Shown here piece after piece: positions 54,868-63,258 of a stretch of 64,000 nucleotides of DNA (position 1 is the first letter of the stretch; each line of letters opens with the position of its first letter). The stretch lies in contig CAMDNE010000003.1 in assembly GCA_945902745.1 (NCBI GenBank), forward strand, positions 124,001-188,000, given 5' to 3'. Below the pieces are notes generated by a model. The model did no database searches, was not told where the DNA came from, and saw nothing but the letters and a program-made list of their open reading frames with translations. This stretch comes from Chitinophaga pinensis (lineage in GTDB: Bacteria > Bacteroidota > Bacteroidia > Flavobacteriales_D > Crocinitomicaceae). A program made the translations under genes and the position numbers.

Positions 54868-55254
54868 TCAAGCTTTTGAACGAATAATTTTAACCAAAAA
54901 TAATATCCATCCCGTTATCATCAAAACACCACCAAGTGGAGTTACTGGTCCCAAAAACTTCAATGAAACACCCAGCATTTCTTGTATGGCAAGAAAATAA
55001 ATTGAAACTGAAAACATAAGAACACCTGCGAAAATTAAGCGAATTGGCAACTTCAATGAAAACTGAACTTTATCGGCCGACAATCCTAAAATTAAAAATG
55101 CCAATCCATGATAAATCTGATACCTCACTCCTACTTCAAACGTATTCAACTTTTCGGGTGTCAAATGTTCTTTTAAGCCATGTGCACCAAAAGCACCGAG
55201 GATAATAGCAATCACCAACATCACAACACCAATAATAACTACCGATTTATTCAT
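54868..55254 (-). CDS. DUF423 membrane protein
   Basis: 128 residues, four membrane helices. The N-terminal AIILGAFGAHGLKEHL and the later VRYQIYHGLAFLI match DUF423 (YgdD family). Function unknown. It overlaps the end of the deacetylase gene by 8 nt and lies 19 bp before the MBL gene. Confidence 0.9.
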   Translation of the reverse strand: MNKSVVIIGVVMLVIAIILGAFGAHGLKEHLTPEKLNTFEVGVRYQIYHGLAFLILGLSADKVQFSLKLPIRLIFAGVLMFSVSIYFLAIQEMLGVSLKFLGPVTPLGGVLMITGWILFLVKIIRSKA

Positions 55255-56542
55255 TTTCTGTTTGTTTTAAATTCAATGTAAATTCAAGAACTTCCTGCCA
55301 ACCTTGCCATTTGCCATAATTGCCAATTGTTTCATTGTGCCAAATAAAGACAAAATCACCACCAAATTGAACAACTTCTTTGTGTAATTTTGAAATAACG
55401 TTCTTGGATTCTTCAGGAGATATACATAAATATTCATTCAAGGTTCCATCCATATAAACAAAAGGATGAATGGTTAAATCTGAAATACAATTTTTGGTCA
55501 AATCAAACCATTTATGAGGTCGTGCTGTGCCAGATCTAAAACCTACCTTTTCAGCAAATCCCATTGTATAGTCATGCTTGATTCCCATGGATGATATAGT
55601 TGTATAAGTAACAGGGAGTTTTAATTTCAAGAAATGTTGTCGCGAATTTTCAACATCTTGGTGAAGAATAAATTCTAACCGTTCTTTTTCATTTAAGAAA
55701 TGATACTCATAACTGTTTGATTTATAACTTGGGTGAATTCCAACTGTAGTTTTTAAATTCATTTTTCGAATTAAACGCTGATGACGCACATTTTTATACG
55801 AAATATTCTTATCAAATTTGGCGTAATCACCCAAAAGCCAAAACATATTTACCTTAAACCCACGGTTTGCAATTGATAAAATGTAATCATACGTATCATA
55901 AGGGTCTATTTTTGACCCGTCCAAAACTAAATCTCTTTCCTTTAATCGGATACTATTTCTATTCAATATATCTTTTGAAGTTGAAAGCCATTTTCTCCAA
56001 CCTGTTTTAAGTTGATACGCGTATGCATTGTCAATATCAAAAGTTGGACGAATTTCTACTTTATGTATTTGATTTTGGAAAACAATTAATTCATGCTGAT
56101 TTAAAAAATTCAAAAAAGCTACAGCCCATCTATCACACATTGCTTTATCTAACCAATGATAACGATCCAGTACACTGTTTTTTACTTGAAAACGACCATG
56201 TTCATCTTCCAACGTTGAAGTATATTCTTCCATTCGTGACAGCACAAAAAAGATACTTCCCAATGGATCAATAACACCATTGATTTTCAAACAATCCTCT
56301 TTTTCATACATTCCTGAATGAATATCATAAATGATGATTTCTTCATCAAATAAGATAGAAGATGGGGAGATTTGTATTATGTTTTCAAAATAACGCTCCG
56401 AATAATTGATTTTCTTGCACTCAGATGCAATAAACGTATGATGATCATTCGTTAAAGTATACTCCAAACCTCGCTCTTTGAACACAAAATCTAATGTGTA
56501 CAATAAACGTTCTGAAATAGCTTCAACAAAGATTTGAATCAT
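55247..56542 (-). CDS. Polysaccharide deacetylase family protein with DUF7033-like N-terminal domain
   Basis: 431 residues, no signal peptide. The first 130 residues resemble the DUF7033 domain that precedes NodB-like domains in Bacteroidota. The catalytic half has RPTFDIDNAYAY near residue 168 (Asp pair in the metal-site position), VGIHPSYKSN near 292 (His of the site), and further His/Glu near the C-terminus (FIWHNETIG). It would deacetylate an N-acetyl sugar in a glycan. It starts 5 bp after wecB, which fits ManNAc or GlcNAc chemistry. Substrate not known. Confidence 0.82.
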   Translation of the reverse strand: MIQIFVEAISERLLYTLDFVFKERGLEYTLTNDHHTFIASECKKINYSERYFENIIQISPSSILFDEEIIIYDIHSGMYEKEDCLKINGVIDPLGSIFFVLSRMEEYTSTLEDEHGRFQVKNSVLDRYHWLDKAMCDRWAVAFLNFLNQHELIVFQNQIHKVEIRPTFDIDNAYAYQLKTGWRKWLSTSKDILNRNSIRLKERDLVLDGSKIDPYDTYDYILSIANRGFKVNMFWLLGDYAKFDKNISYKNVRHQRLIRKMNLKTTVGIHPSYKSNSYEYHFLNEKERLEFILHQDVENSRQHFLKLKLPVTYTTISSMGIKHDYTMGFAEKVGFRSGTARPHKWFDLTKNCISDLTIHPFVYMDGTLNEYLCISPEESKNVISKLHKEVVQFGGDFVFIWHNETIGNYGKWQGWQEVLEFTLNLKQTENE

Positions 56543-56547
56543 AATAT

Positions 56548-57696
56548 TTATAAATCTTCAATTATTTTCTCACAAATGAACTGTGCTGCTTGACCATTAC
56601 CATACAATTGGGGATACGTAAAATTGTTTTTTTCGATCAAGCTTGTATATCCTTCTAAAATGCGCTTTTTTGAAGCATCAACAAGTATCGCATTGCCATT
56701 TTCCACAATTTCCACCCATTCTGTTTGCGGACGTAAAATCAAACACGGTTTTTCAAAAAAGAAAGCCTCTTTTTGCAAGCCACCACTATCGGTAATTATA
56801 AGCCGTGCATTTTTCTCCAAGGAAATTATATCAATAAATCCAGCAGGCGGAACAATTTTAAAATGCGTGTTAGATTCAATTTTACCATATAATTCAGCGC
56901 TCAATTGATCTTTCATTTTACTTTTAGTGCGCGGATGAATGGGCAAAACAATATCGAAACCTGAATTTTCTTGAATTTCATACAAAGCAGAAAAAATCTG
57001 TTCCATATTCTCAGCAATGTCTGTATTAGAATCTCGGTGAATCGTTGTTAAGATATACGCATTTTTCTCAATTCCTATTTGCTCTAAAATGGTTGAATTC
57101 TGATCTGATACATCAGAGAAATAGAGACTATTATCAAACATTACATCACCACAATGATACACTTTCGGATGGTTTGCAGTTGCTTTATGTCCATCGTGTA
57201 ACTTAAAGCCTTCATTTTTCAAATTCTCTAAGCCAGTTATTGTTGGAGTAAACAATAAAGTCGACATGTGATCACATGCAATGCGGTTTACTTCTTCTGG
57301 CATCGCTTTGTTAAAACTTCTCAAACCTGCTTCAACATGAATGACTGGAATGTGAATTTTTGTCGCTGCTAATGCGCCTGCTATTGTTGAATTTGTATCG
57401 CCATAAACTAAAACAGCACTTGGTTTTTCAGCTAAAAATATCTCTTCTAAACCTTCAAGCATTTTAGCGGTTTGCGCACCATGTGATCCACTTCCAACAT
57501 TCAAATTATAATTCGGTTGTGGAATTCCCATTTCTTGAAAGAAAACTTGAGACATATTTTCGTCATAATGTTGACCAGTATGAACAATTATTTCTTCCAA
57601 TTCATCTTTAAATTGGTTTTGTATAACCCTACTTATTGCAGAAGATTTGATTATCTGAGGTCTAGCTCCAACAATCGTTACAATGCGTTTTTTCAA
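56548..57696 (-). CDS. wecB: UDP-N-acetylglucosamine 2-epimerase
   Basis: 382 residues. Landmarks include GARPQIIKSSAISR at the N-terminus, VHTGQHYDENMS near residue 37, VYGDTNSTIAGALAA near 96, VIHVEAGLRSF near 116 and the nucleotide loop SGGLQKEAFFFEKPC near 310. It interconverts UDP-GlcNAc and UDP-ManNAc for surface polysaccharide synthesis. It lies between radC (10 bp) and the deacetylase (5 bp). Confidence 0.95.
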   Translation of the reverse strand: MKKRIVTIVGARPQIIKSSAISRVIQNQFKDELEEIIVHTGQHYDENMSQVFFQEMGIPQPNYNLNVGSGSHGAQTAKMLEGLEEIFLAEKPSAVLVYGDTNSTIAGALAATKIHIPVIHVEAGLRSFNKAMPEEVNRIACDHMSTLLFTPTITGLENLKNEGFKLHDGHKATANHPKVYHCGDVMFDNSLYFSDVSDQNSTILEQIGIEKNAYILTTIHRDSNTDIAENMEQIFSALYEIQENSGFDIVLPIHPRTKSKMKDQLSAELYGKIESNTHFKIVPPAGFIDIISLEKNARLIITDSGGLQKEAFFFEKPCLILRPQTEWVEIVENGNAILVDASKKRILEGYTSLIEKNNFTYPQLYGNGQAAQFICEKIIEDL

Positions 57697-57706
57697 TTCA
57701 CTTCTT

Positions 57707-58399
57707 TTAAGAAATCATGCCATTATCGGCGAAGCTAAAATAACCATTATCCGTGAATATGACGTGATCTAATACAGGCAAATCAATGTATTTCCCAAAT
57801 TCGACCATCTTTTTCGTTAAACTCTTGTCTGAATCACTTGGTTTTTTTTGTCCACTCGGATGATTGTGAATTAGAATAATTCCATGTGCACAATAGTCTA
57901 ATCCTGCTTTAAAAATCACTTTCCCATCAGCCACTGTTCCCGAAAGTCCACCAATGGATATTTGTTTACTTCGAATCACCTCGTTTGCTCGATTCAAAAA
58001 CAAGGCATAAAATTCTTCGTGCTGCAAATCCAATAAATAGGATCGCATGTAATCATAGACCATTTGAGAAGACGTAATTTTCACTTTCGACTTGGATTCA
58101 ATTTCTTTCCTTCTTCTTCCCAATTCAAGTGCTGCTATAACGCCAATTGCTTTTGCCTCTCCTATTCCTTTGAATTTCTTCAAATCTTCGAGCGAAAATT
58201 TTGAAAACAGCGCCAAATCATTTTGTGCAAAACGCAATATTTCTTGTGCCAATTCTACCGCTGTTTGATTCCGAGATCCCGAACCTAAAACGATGGCTAA
58301 TAATTCGGCATCCGATAATGCTGCCTTGCCTTTTAACGATAATTTTTCTCTTGGTCGATCGTCTTCCGCCCAAGTTTTAATGGATGAATTTATTCTCAT
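57707..58399 (-). CDS. radC: RadC family JAMM-domain protein
   Basis: 230 residues. An N-terminal helix-hairpin-helix-like part (about 1-100, GIGEAKA near 79) and a JAMM/MPN domain with His178-x-His180, Ser182 and Asp191 (HNHPSGQKKPSDSD) make RadC. Historically annotated as DNA repair, but the activity is not shown. First gene of the run with wecB, deacetylase, DUF423 and MBL (spacing 10, 5, overlap 8, 19). Confidence 0.93.
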   Translation of the reverse strand: MRINSSIKTWAEDDRPREKLSLKGKAALSDAELLAIVLGSGSRNQTAVELAQEILRFAQNDLALFSKFSLEDLKKFKGIGEAKAIGVIAALELGRRRKEIESKSKVKITSSQMVYDYMRSYLLDLQHEEFYALFLNRANEVIRSKQISIGGLSGTVADGKVIFKAGLDYCAHGIILIHNHPSGQKKPSDSDKSLTKKMVEFGKYIDLPVLDHVIFTDNGYFSFADNGMIS

Positions 58400-58468
58400 A
58401 TTTCTTTTTTCTCTCTTGAATTTAAGTAAAAATGTTCAATTTAGCACTCTAAAAATTCTCAATTCTTA

Positions 58469-59488
58469 ATGGATTCATTAACACAAATAATTCTTGGTGC
58501 CGCGGTTGCCGAAGCTGTTGGAGGTCGTAAAATGGGTAACAAGGCTGCACTTTGGGGTGCAATTGCGGGAACTCTTCCAGATTTGGATGTGTTTTTAATG
58601 CAATTTTATCATCCAATTGATGCTGCTCTAATGCACAGAGGTTTTTCCCATTCGATTTTATTTGCAGTATTAATGGGACCAATTCTCGGATGGTTGATTC
58701 ACCGTCTATATAAAAAACGATACGACCAAAAAACATGGGTGTGGTTATTTTTTCTATCAATTATCACACATCCTATGTTGGATATTTTCACCAATTACGG
58801 GACAGAATTTTTATGGCCATTTAGTACCAGAATAACCTTTAACACTGTTTTTGTTATTGACCCATTATACACGGTTCCTTTCATGACATGTCTGTTAGTG
58901 GCACTTTTCATGAAAAGAGAAAATCCAAAACGCAAAAAATGGAACCTATTTGGAATTTACTATTCAAGTGCTTATTTGTTATGGGGAGTAATTGTGAAAT
59001 TGTTTATCCTGAGCAATTCAACTGGGTATTTCGCTGAGAATGGTTTAAAAACAACGAATCCAATGGTGACACCAATGCCCTTGACAAGCTTTTACTGGAT
59101 GGTGTTAACCGAGGACGATAACAATTATTATGTAGGTTATAAATCCATTTTTTATAGTTTCAATCCTTCAGATGTCGATACCATTCAAAAAGATAAGACA
59201 ACTTTAAAAAACCTTAAATGGTCGGGAAAAAATTACAGTTCTCAATTGGAGTTCATATCTAACGGTTATTATACAACTGAAACAATTGGCGACACAATCA
59301 ACTATTACGATTTGCGTTTTGGTGTAACATCAAAACTTTCAAACGGAGTCTTTACAAAACCAATTATGGGCTTCGGCATGGTTGTTGACAATGGGATTGT
59401 TCAAAAAACGATACCATATCGACCAACTCAAATGCTAAAACACCTTAATTTTACATCTTATCTACATAAAATATTTTCGAATGACTAA
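58469..59488 (+). CDS. Metal-dependent hydrolase, DUF457/YdjM family membrane protein
   Basis: 339 residues. The N-terminus has GAAVAEAVGGRKMGNKAALWGAIAGTLPDLDV, then HRGFSHSILFA near residue 56, the signature of YdjM/LexA-regulated metal-dependent hydrolases (His and Asp residues). Four to five membrane helices follow, then a soluble C-terminal domain of about 130 residues. Substrate unknown. Overlaps the GH3 start by 8 nt. Confidence 0.83.
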   Translation: MDSLTQIILGAAVAEAVGGRKMGNKAALWGAIAGTLPDLDVFLMQFYHPIDAALMHRGFSHSILFAVLMGPILGWLIHRLYKKRYDQKTWVWLFFLSIITHPMLDIFTNYGTEFLWPFSTRITFNTVFVIDPLYTVPFMTCLLVALFMKRENPKRKKWNLFGIYYSSAYLLWGVIVKLFILSNSTGYFAENGLKTTNPMVTPMPLTSFYWMVLTEDDNNYYVGYKSIFYSFNPSDVDTIQKDKTTLKNLKWSGKNYSSQLEFISNGYYTTETIGDTINYYDLRFGVTSKLSNGVFTKPIMGFGMVVDNGIVQKTIPYRPTQMLKHLNFTSYLHKIFSND

Positions 59489-60620
59489 ATTTATTTTAAT
59501 CCCAATTTTATTTGCTTTCCTTTTTCAAGGTTGTGCCCAAGCTGAACAAAAGAAAGAAGCTGTTAAACGCGTTCAACCACAAGTGAAAGTTGATTTCAAA
59601 TTAACTGACTTTTTAACACAGAATGCTGAATTAGACAAGGAAGTAGAAAAAGTGTTTGCAACGCTTGATGATACTGCGATTGTAGCGCAATTGGTTATGC
59701 CCGCAGTTGGTAGATTGGGGCAAACAGAAGCAACGATTAAAAGTTTAATCAAACAGCGCCTAATTGGTGGAGTTTTGATGCTGAATGGTACAAAAGATGA
59801 ATTCACAAACTGGATCAAGAATTTTGAAACCATAAATGACACAATTGGAAACCTCCCATTTTTATACAGTGCGGATGCTGAACCAAGTTTAGTAAATCGT
59901 AAAATTATTGGTTCAACTCCTGTAAAAAAAGCAAATGAATTGAAAACAGTTGAAGAAGTTCGTTCTGTTGCTCAAGTAATTTCAGCAGAGCTTAATGCGA
60001 TTGGAATTAATTACAACTTCTCACCTGTTGTTGACATGTCTCCTAATAAAACAGTTGGTTTCAGAAGTTTTGGAGCAATTCCAGCTAACATTATTCCTTG
60101 GTCAGATGCTTTCATTCAAGAAACACAAGCAAAAAACATTATTGCAACAGCGAAGCATTTCCCAGGTCACGGACTTGTTACAGGAGATACACATAAGTCA
60201 TTACAAACTATTGATGGTGAATTAAAGGAAATTGGTAACTATCCGACTTTAATTGAAAATGGTGTTTTGTCAATCATGGTAGCACACATTGGTGTAATGA
60301 ACAATCCTAAATACGATACGAAAGGAATGCCAGCGACAACTTCAGAAGTAATTGTAACGCAATTATTAAGAAACGAATACGGATTTAAAGGTTTAATCGT
60401 AACAGACGCAATGAACATGGGAGGAGTTGCAAGTATTCCGCAGTGCGAAGTAAAAGCAATCAACGCTGGTTGTGATATCGTTTTGATGCCTGTTGATGCT
60501 AAAAAAGCACATACTGACATCTTGAAAAGATATAAAACAGATGCTGAATTCAAGAAAAAAGTAGATGCTTCGGCAAAGCGAGTTATTCGAATGAAAATCG
60601 CTTTGGGGTTGTTGAAGTAA
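59481..60620 (+). CDS. Glycoside hydrolase family 3, NagZ-like beta-N-acetylhexosaminidase lipoprotein
   Basis: 379 residues. The signal is lipoprotein type (FLFQGCAQA, Cys near residue 18). NagZ landmarks: FSPVVDMSPNKTVGFRSFG near residue 179, KHFPGHGLVTGDTHKSL near 220 with catalytic His-Asp, and VTDAMNMGG near 307 with the nucleophile Asp. NagZ removes N-acetylglucosamine from peptidoglycan fragments. The signal puts it in the periplasm, unlike the cytoplasmic E. coli enzyme. Coupled to the DUF457 gene upstream. Confidence 0.9.
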   Translation: MTKFILIPILFAFLFQGCAQAEQKKEAVKRVQPQVKVDFKLTDFLTQNAELDKEVEKVFATLDDTAIVAQLVMPAVGRLGQTEATIKSLIKQRLIGGVLMLNGTKDEFTNWIKNFETINDTIGNLPFLYSADAEPSLVNRKIIGSTPVKKANELKTVEEVRSVAQVISAELNAIGINYNFSPVVDMSPNKTVGFRSFGAIPANIIPWSDAFIQETQAKNIIATAKHFPGHGLVTGDTHKSLQTIDGELKEIGNYPTLIENGVLSIMVAHIGVMNNPKYDTKGMPATTSEVIVTQLLRNEYGFKGLIVTDAMNMGGVASIPQCEVKAINAGCDIVLMPVDAKKAHTDILKRYKTDAEFKKKVDASAKRVIRMKIALGLLK

Positions 60621-60682
60621 GAATTTATTCTGTCTTAAGTTAGTTTTAGACCGCAAGTTTTCAATAAAAAAATTCTCTTATA

Positions 60683-60713
60683 GTTGCAAAACCCATTCAA
60701 AAATTTAACTTTG
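60683..60713 (+). promoter_or_regulatory. Promoter of the VTC-DUF4956 genes
   Basis: GTTG at 60683-60686 and TAACTTTG at 60706-60713 are 19 bp apart, a good Bacteroidota promoter. The -7 box ends 5 bases before the ATG at 60719, so the transcript should start at or next to the start codon (leaderless). Confidence 0.7.
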
Positions 60714-60718
60714 AGTTA

Positions 60719-61483
60719 ATGTTAAGTCAACAAATTAATAAAGTTCTTGAATCATTTGAACCTATTTCCTTATTGGAAATGGATAGAGTGAAATTAATGA
60801 ATCGTGTTGATACGAAGTTTGCCTTTTCATTTTCCGAATTTTTAGAATTTCTTCCGGAACTTTCTCAATATTATAAAATCCTTGAAATTGAAAATGTTAG
60901 AACTCCATTTTATGAGAGTTTGTATTTTGATGATGATAATTTTTCATTCTTTAAGGATCACCATAATGGCAGAACAAGTAGATTCAAAGTACGATTCAGA
61001 AAATATGTTGAATCAAATTTAGTGTTTTTAGAAATCAAACATAAATTCAAAGGAAGAACGCTAAAAAGTAGAATTAAAGTAGACGAAATTCCAACAGAAT
61101 TAACTGAAAAACAAAAAGAGTTTATTCAAAGTGTGATTCCGAAAGAACATGACTTAAAACCAGTAATGTGGAATTCATTTCATAGATTGACATTGGTAAA
61201 CAAAATTGAAAATGAACGGCTGACATTAGATTTCAATATTACTTTTAAATGGGAAAATCACCGTCAAACGTTCAATAATCTTATTATTGCAGAATTAAAA
61301 CAGGAAACGGTTAATCGAAATTCTGCTTTCTTTGCATTAATGAAAACCAAAAGTATACGTCCGTATCGGCTAAGTAAATACTGTCTCGGATCTATCGAAT
61401 TATATGGCGGAATCAATTTAAAATTCAATCGCTTTAAAAAGAAATTATTAAAACTTAAAAAAATAAATGCTCATGCTGCTTGA
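60719..61483 (+). CDS. Polyphosphate polymerase domain protein (VTC family)
   Basis: 254 residues, a single VTC tunnel domain with no SPX domain. The pattern NRVDTKFAFS near residue 28, YESLYFDDDNFSFF near 64, and RFKVRFRKYVESNLVFLEIKHK near 86-107 with Arg and Lys residues lining the tunnel, then KSRIKVDEI and LRP-like SIRPYRLSKYC near 220. VTC4 in yeast makes polyphosphate from ATP inside vacuoles; bacterial VTC proteins are less studied. It overlaps the membrane protein DUF4956 by 17 nt, and this pair is common in bacteria, so the two probably act together. Confidence 0.9.
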   Translation: MLSQQINKVLESFEPISLLEMDRVKLMNRVDTKFAFSFSEFLEFLPELSQYYKILEIENVRTPFYESLYFDDDNFSFFKDHHNGRTSRFKVRFRKYVESNLVFLEIKHKFKGRTLKSRIKVDEIPTELTEKQKEFIQSVIPKEHDLKPVMWNSFHRLTLVNKIENERLTLDFNITFKWENHRQTFNNLIIAELKQETVNRNSAFFALMKTKSIRPYRLSKYCLGSIELYGGINLKFNRFKKKLLKLKKINAHAA

Positions 61484-62138
61484 TTTCCTTATGCCTCTTG
61501 CTAAATCTGAAAAAGATTTAGGTTTTTCTCTTTTTAGTAATGATGCGTATGTATTATTGGTCAGGCTTGCTGTCAACATGACTGTTTTAACCATACTTAT
61601 ACGCTATTTATATTACCCAAAAACGCAACGAAAAGATTATTTATTTACATACTATTTAATTGGTACAATTACTTTTTTCTTGTGTTTCGGGCTGAAGAAG
61701 TTAGACATTGATACAGGAATGGGATTGGGCTTGTTTGCTATTTTTGGAATTATCCGCTACAGAACGGATGCTATAGAAATCAAGGAAATGACATACTTAT
61801 TCCTGATTATAGGAATCAGTGTAGTGAACTCATTGGCTTCTAACCAGATTAGTATTGCCGAAGTTGCGATCATTAATGGTTCAGTAATTCTTTTAACATT
61901 CATCCTGGAAAAAGTTTGGCTAATTAAACATGAAACGCGTAAAACAATCAATTACGAACGAATTGATTTAATCGTTCCTGAAAAATACCAAGAAATGAAA
62001 GATGACCTTGAGAAACGCACTGGAATAGTTGTAAATCGTTTTGAAATCGGTAAAATTGATTTTCTTACGGATACAGCTCAAGTTCGAATTTACTACTTTG
62101 CTGACGACCAACAGTTTTCTGACTATTCTGCCAATTAA
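61467..62138 (+). CDS. DUF4956 membrane protein, partner of the VTC polymerase
   Basis: 223 residues. Four membrane helices (about 28-48, 58-78, 86-104, 108-145) then a soluble tail. The loop MGLGLFAIFGIIRYRTDAIEIKEMTYLFLIIG between helices matches DUF4956. The family usually follows VTC-type genes and could be the membrane part of a polyphosphate synthesis or export unit, but this is not shown. It overlaps the VTC gene by 17 nt. Confidence 0.88.
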   Translation: MLMLLDFLMPLAKSEKDLGFSLFSNDAYVLLVRLAVNMTVLTILIRYLYYPKTQRKDYLFTYYLIGTITFFLCFGLKKLDIDTGMGLGLFAIFGIIRYRTDAIEIKEMTYLFLIIGISVVNSLASNQISIAEVAIINGSVILLTFILEKVWLIKHETRKTINYERIDLIVPEKYQEMKDDLEKRTGIVVNRFEIGKIDFLTDTAQVRIYYFADDQQFSDYSAN

Positions 62139-62217
62139 TTTCAAGATTACCCTCTTTCTTAGAATTACTTTTTTGAATGGCTTTTCATTTGGATTAAAGT
62201 CTCAAAAAACTATTTGC

Positions 62218-62225
62218 TATATTTG
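62218..62225 (+). promoter_or_regulatory. -7 box directly before lpxK
   Basis: TATATTTG, 4 bases before the lpxK ATG, so a leaderless or very short leader is expected. TTTG at 62188-62191 is the -33 candidate (26-bp spacing, long). Confidence 0.5.
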
Positions 62226-62229
62226 AACT

Positions 62230-63258
62230 ATGCGAATAATCCGTATTCTCTTATGGCCAATATCTCTCATCTATGGTATAATCACCTATTTGAGAAACAA
62301 GTGTTATAATTTCGGTTTTTTTCAAGTCTATGAAATCCCAAAAAAATCAATTTGCGTTGGTAATTTAAGTACAGGAGGAACAGGTAAAACCCCTCATGTT
62401 GCATATTTGGCAGAGCTTTTAAAGAATAAAATTCAAACTAGTATCCTCAGTCGTGGATATGGAAGAACCACGAAAGGTTTTATTCTTGTTAACGATAAAC
62501 ACACCAGTAACGAAGTTGGTGATGAACCACTTTTTTACCATTCACTATTTAATTCTAAAATAAACATTGCGGTATGTGAGAAACGTAAAATTGGTGTACA
62601 ACAAATTCAATCTCTTTTTCCTCAAAATGAATTGATTATTTTAGATGATGCTTTTCAACACAGAGCAGTAAAGGCTGGATTCAACATTTTATTGACTGAT
62701 TTTAATTCACCGTTTTCAAAAGATATTATGTTACCGACAGGTAATTTACGAGAGTGGAAATCTGGTCGGAAACGTGCAGATTGTATTGTTGTTACCAAAT
62801 GCACGTATGCTTTATCACAGCATGAAAAAAACAAATGGGCAACAGATTTAAAGGTTGATTCTCAAAAATTATTTTTCTCTTCTATAAATTATGGTGAAAT
62901 TGTACCTTTCGGAAAGGTGATTGAAAGTCCAAAATCGGCCTTATTGATAACTGGAATAGCAAACCCTTTGCCTCTGGTTGACTATATAAAAGATTCATTT
63001 CAAATTGAACACCTTCAATTTGCAGATCATCATGCTTTTAATGCACAAGATATTCAGGAAATTCATCAAAAATTTGATACTTTTGCTGTCAAGAATAAAA
63101 TCATTCTTACAACGGAGAAAGATTATATGCGTTTAAAGGATTTAATCCCTGAAAACGAATTAACAAAATATCCATGGTATTACTTGCCAATCGCAGTAAA
63201 AATGGATGAAGAAGAGAAATTTAATGACTTAATAAATCAATATGTTAGAAAAATTTAG
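62230..63258 (+). CDS. lpxK: Tetraacyldisaccharide 4'-kinase
   Basis: 342 residues. A membrane anchor at the N-terminus (LLWPISLIYGIITYL), then the P-loop STGGTGKTPHVAYL near residue 49 and the LpxK pattern LSRGYGRTTKGF near 77, GDEPLF near 98 and LDDAFQHRAV near 138. It phosphorylates the lipid A disaccharide at 4'. Overlaps the purine nucleoside phosphorylase by 17 nt. Confidence 0.94.
   Translation: MRIIRILLWPISLIYGIITYLRNKCYNFGFFQVYEIPKKSICVGNLSTGGTGKTPHVAYLAELLKNKIQTSILSRGYGRTTKGFILVNDKHTSNEVGDEPLFYHSLFNSKINIAVCEKRKIGVQQIQSLFPQNELIILDDAFQHRAVKAGFNILLTDFNSPFSKDIMLPTGNLREWKSGRKRADCIVVTKCTYALSQHEKNKWATDLKVDSQKLFFSSINYGEIVPFGKVIESPKSALLITGIANPLPLVDYIKDSFQIEHLQFADHHAFNAQDIQEIHQKFDTFAVKNKIILTTEKDYMRLKDLIPENELTKYPWYYLPIAVKMDEEEKFNDLINQYVRKI

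Noticed and set aside
59481-60620. GH3 gene as a beta-glucosidase
   Set aside because: The KHFPGHG-DTHKSL block and the short single-domain length fit NagZ, not the two-domain beta-glucosidases.
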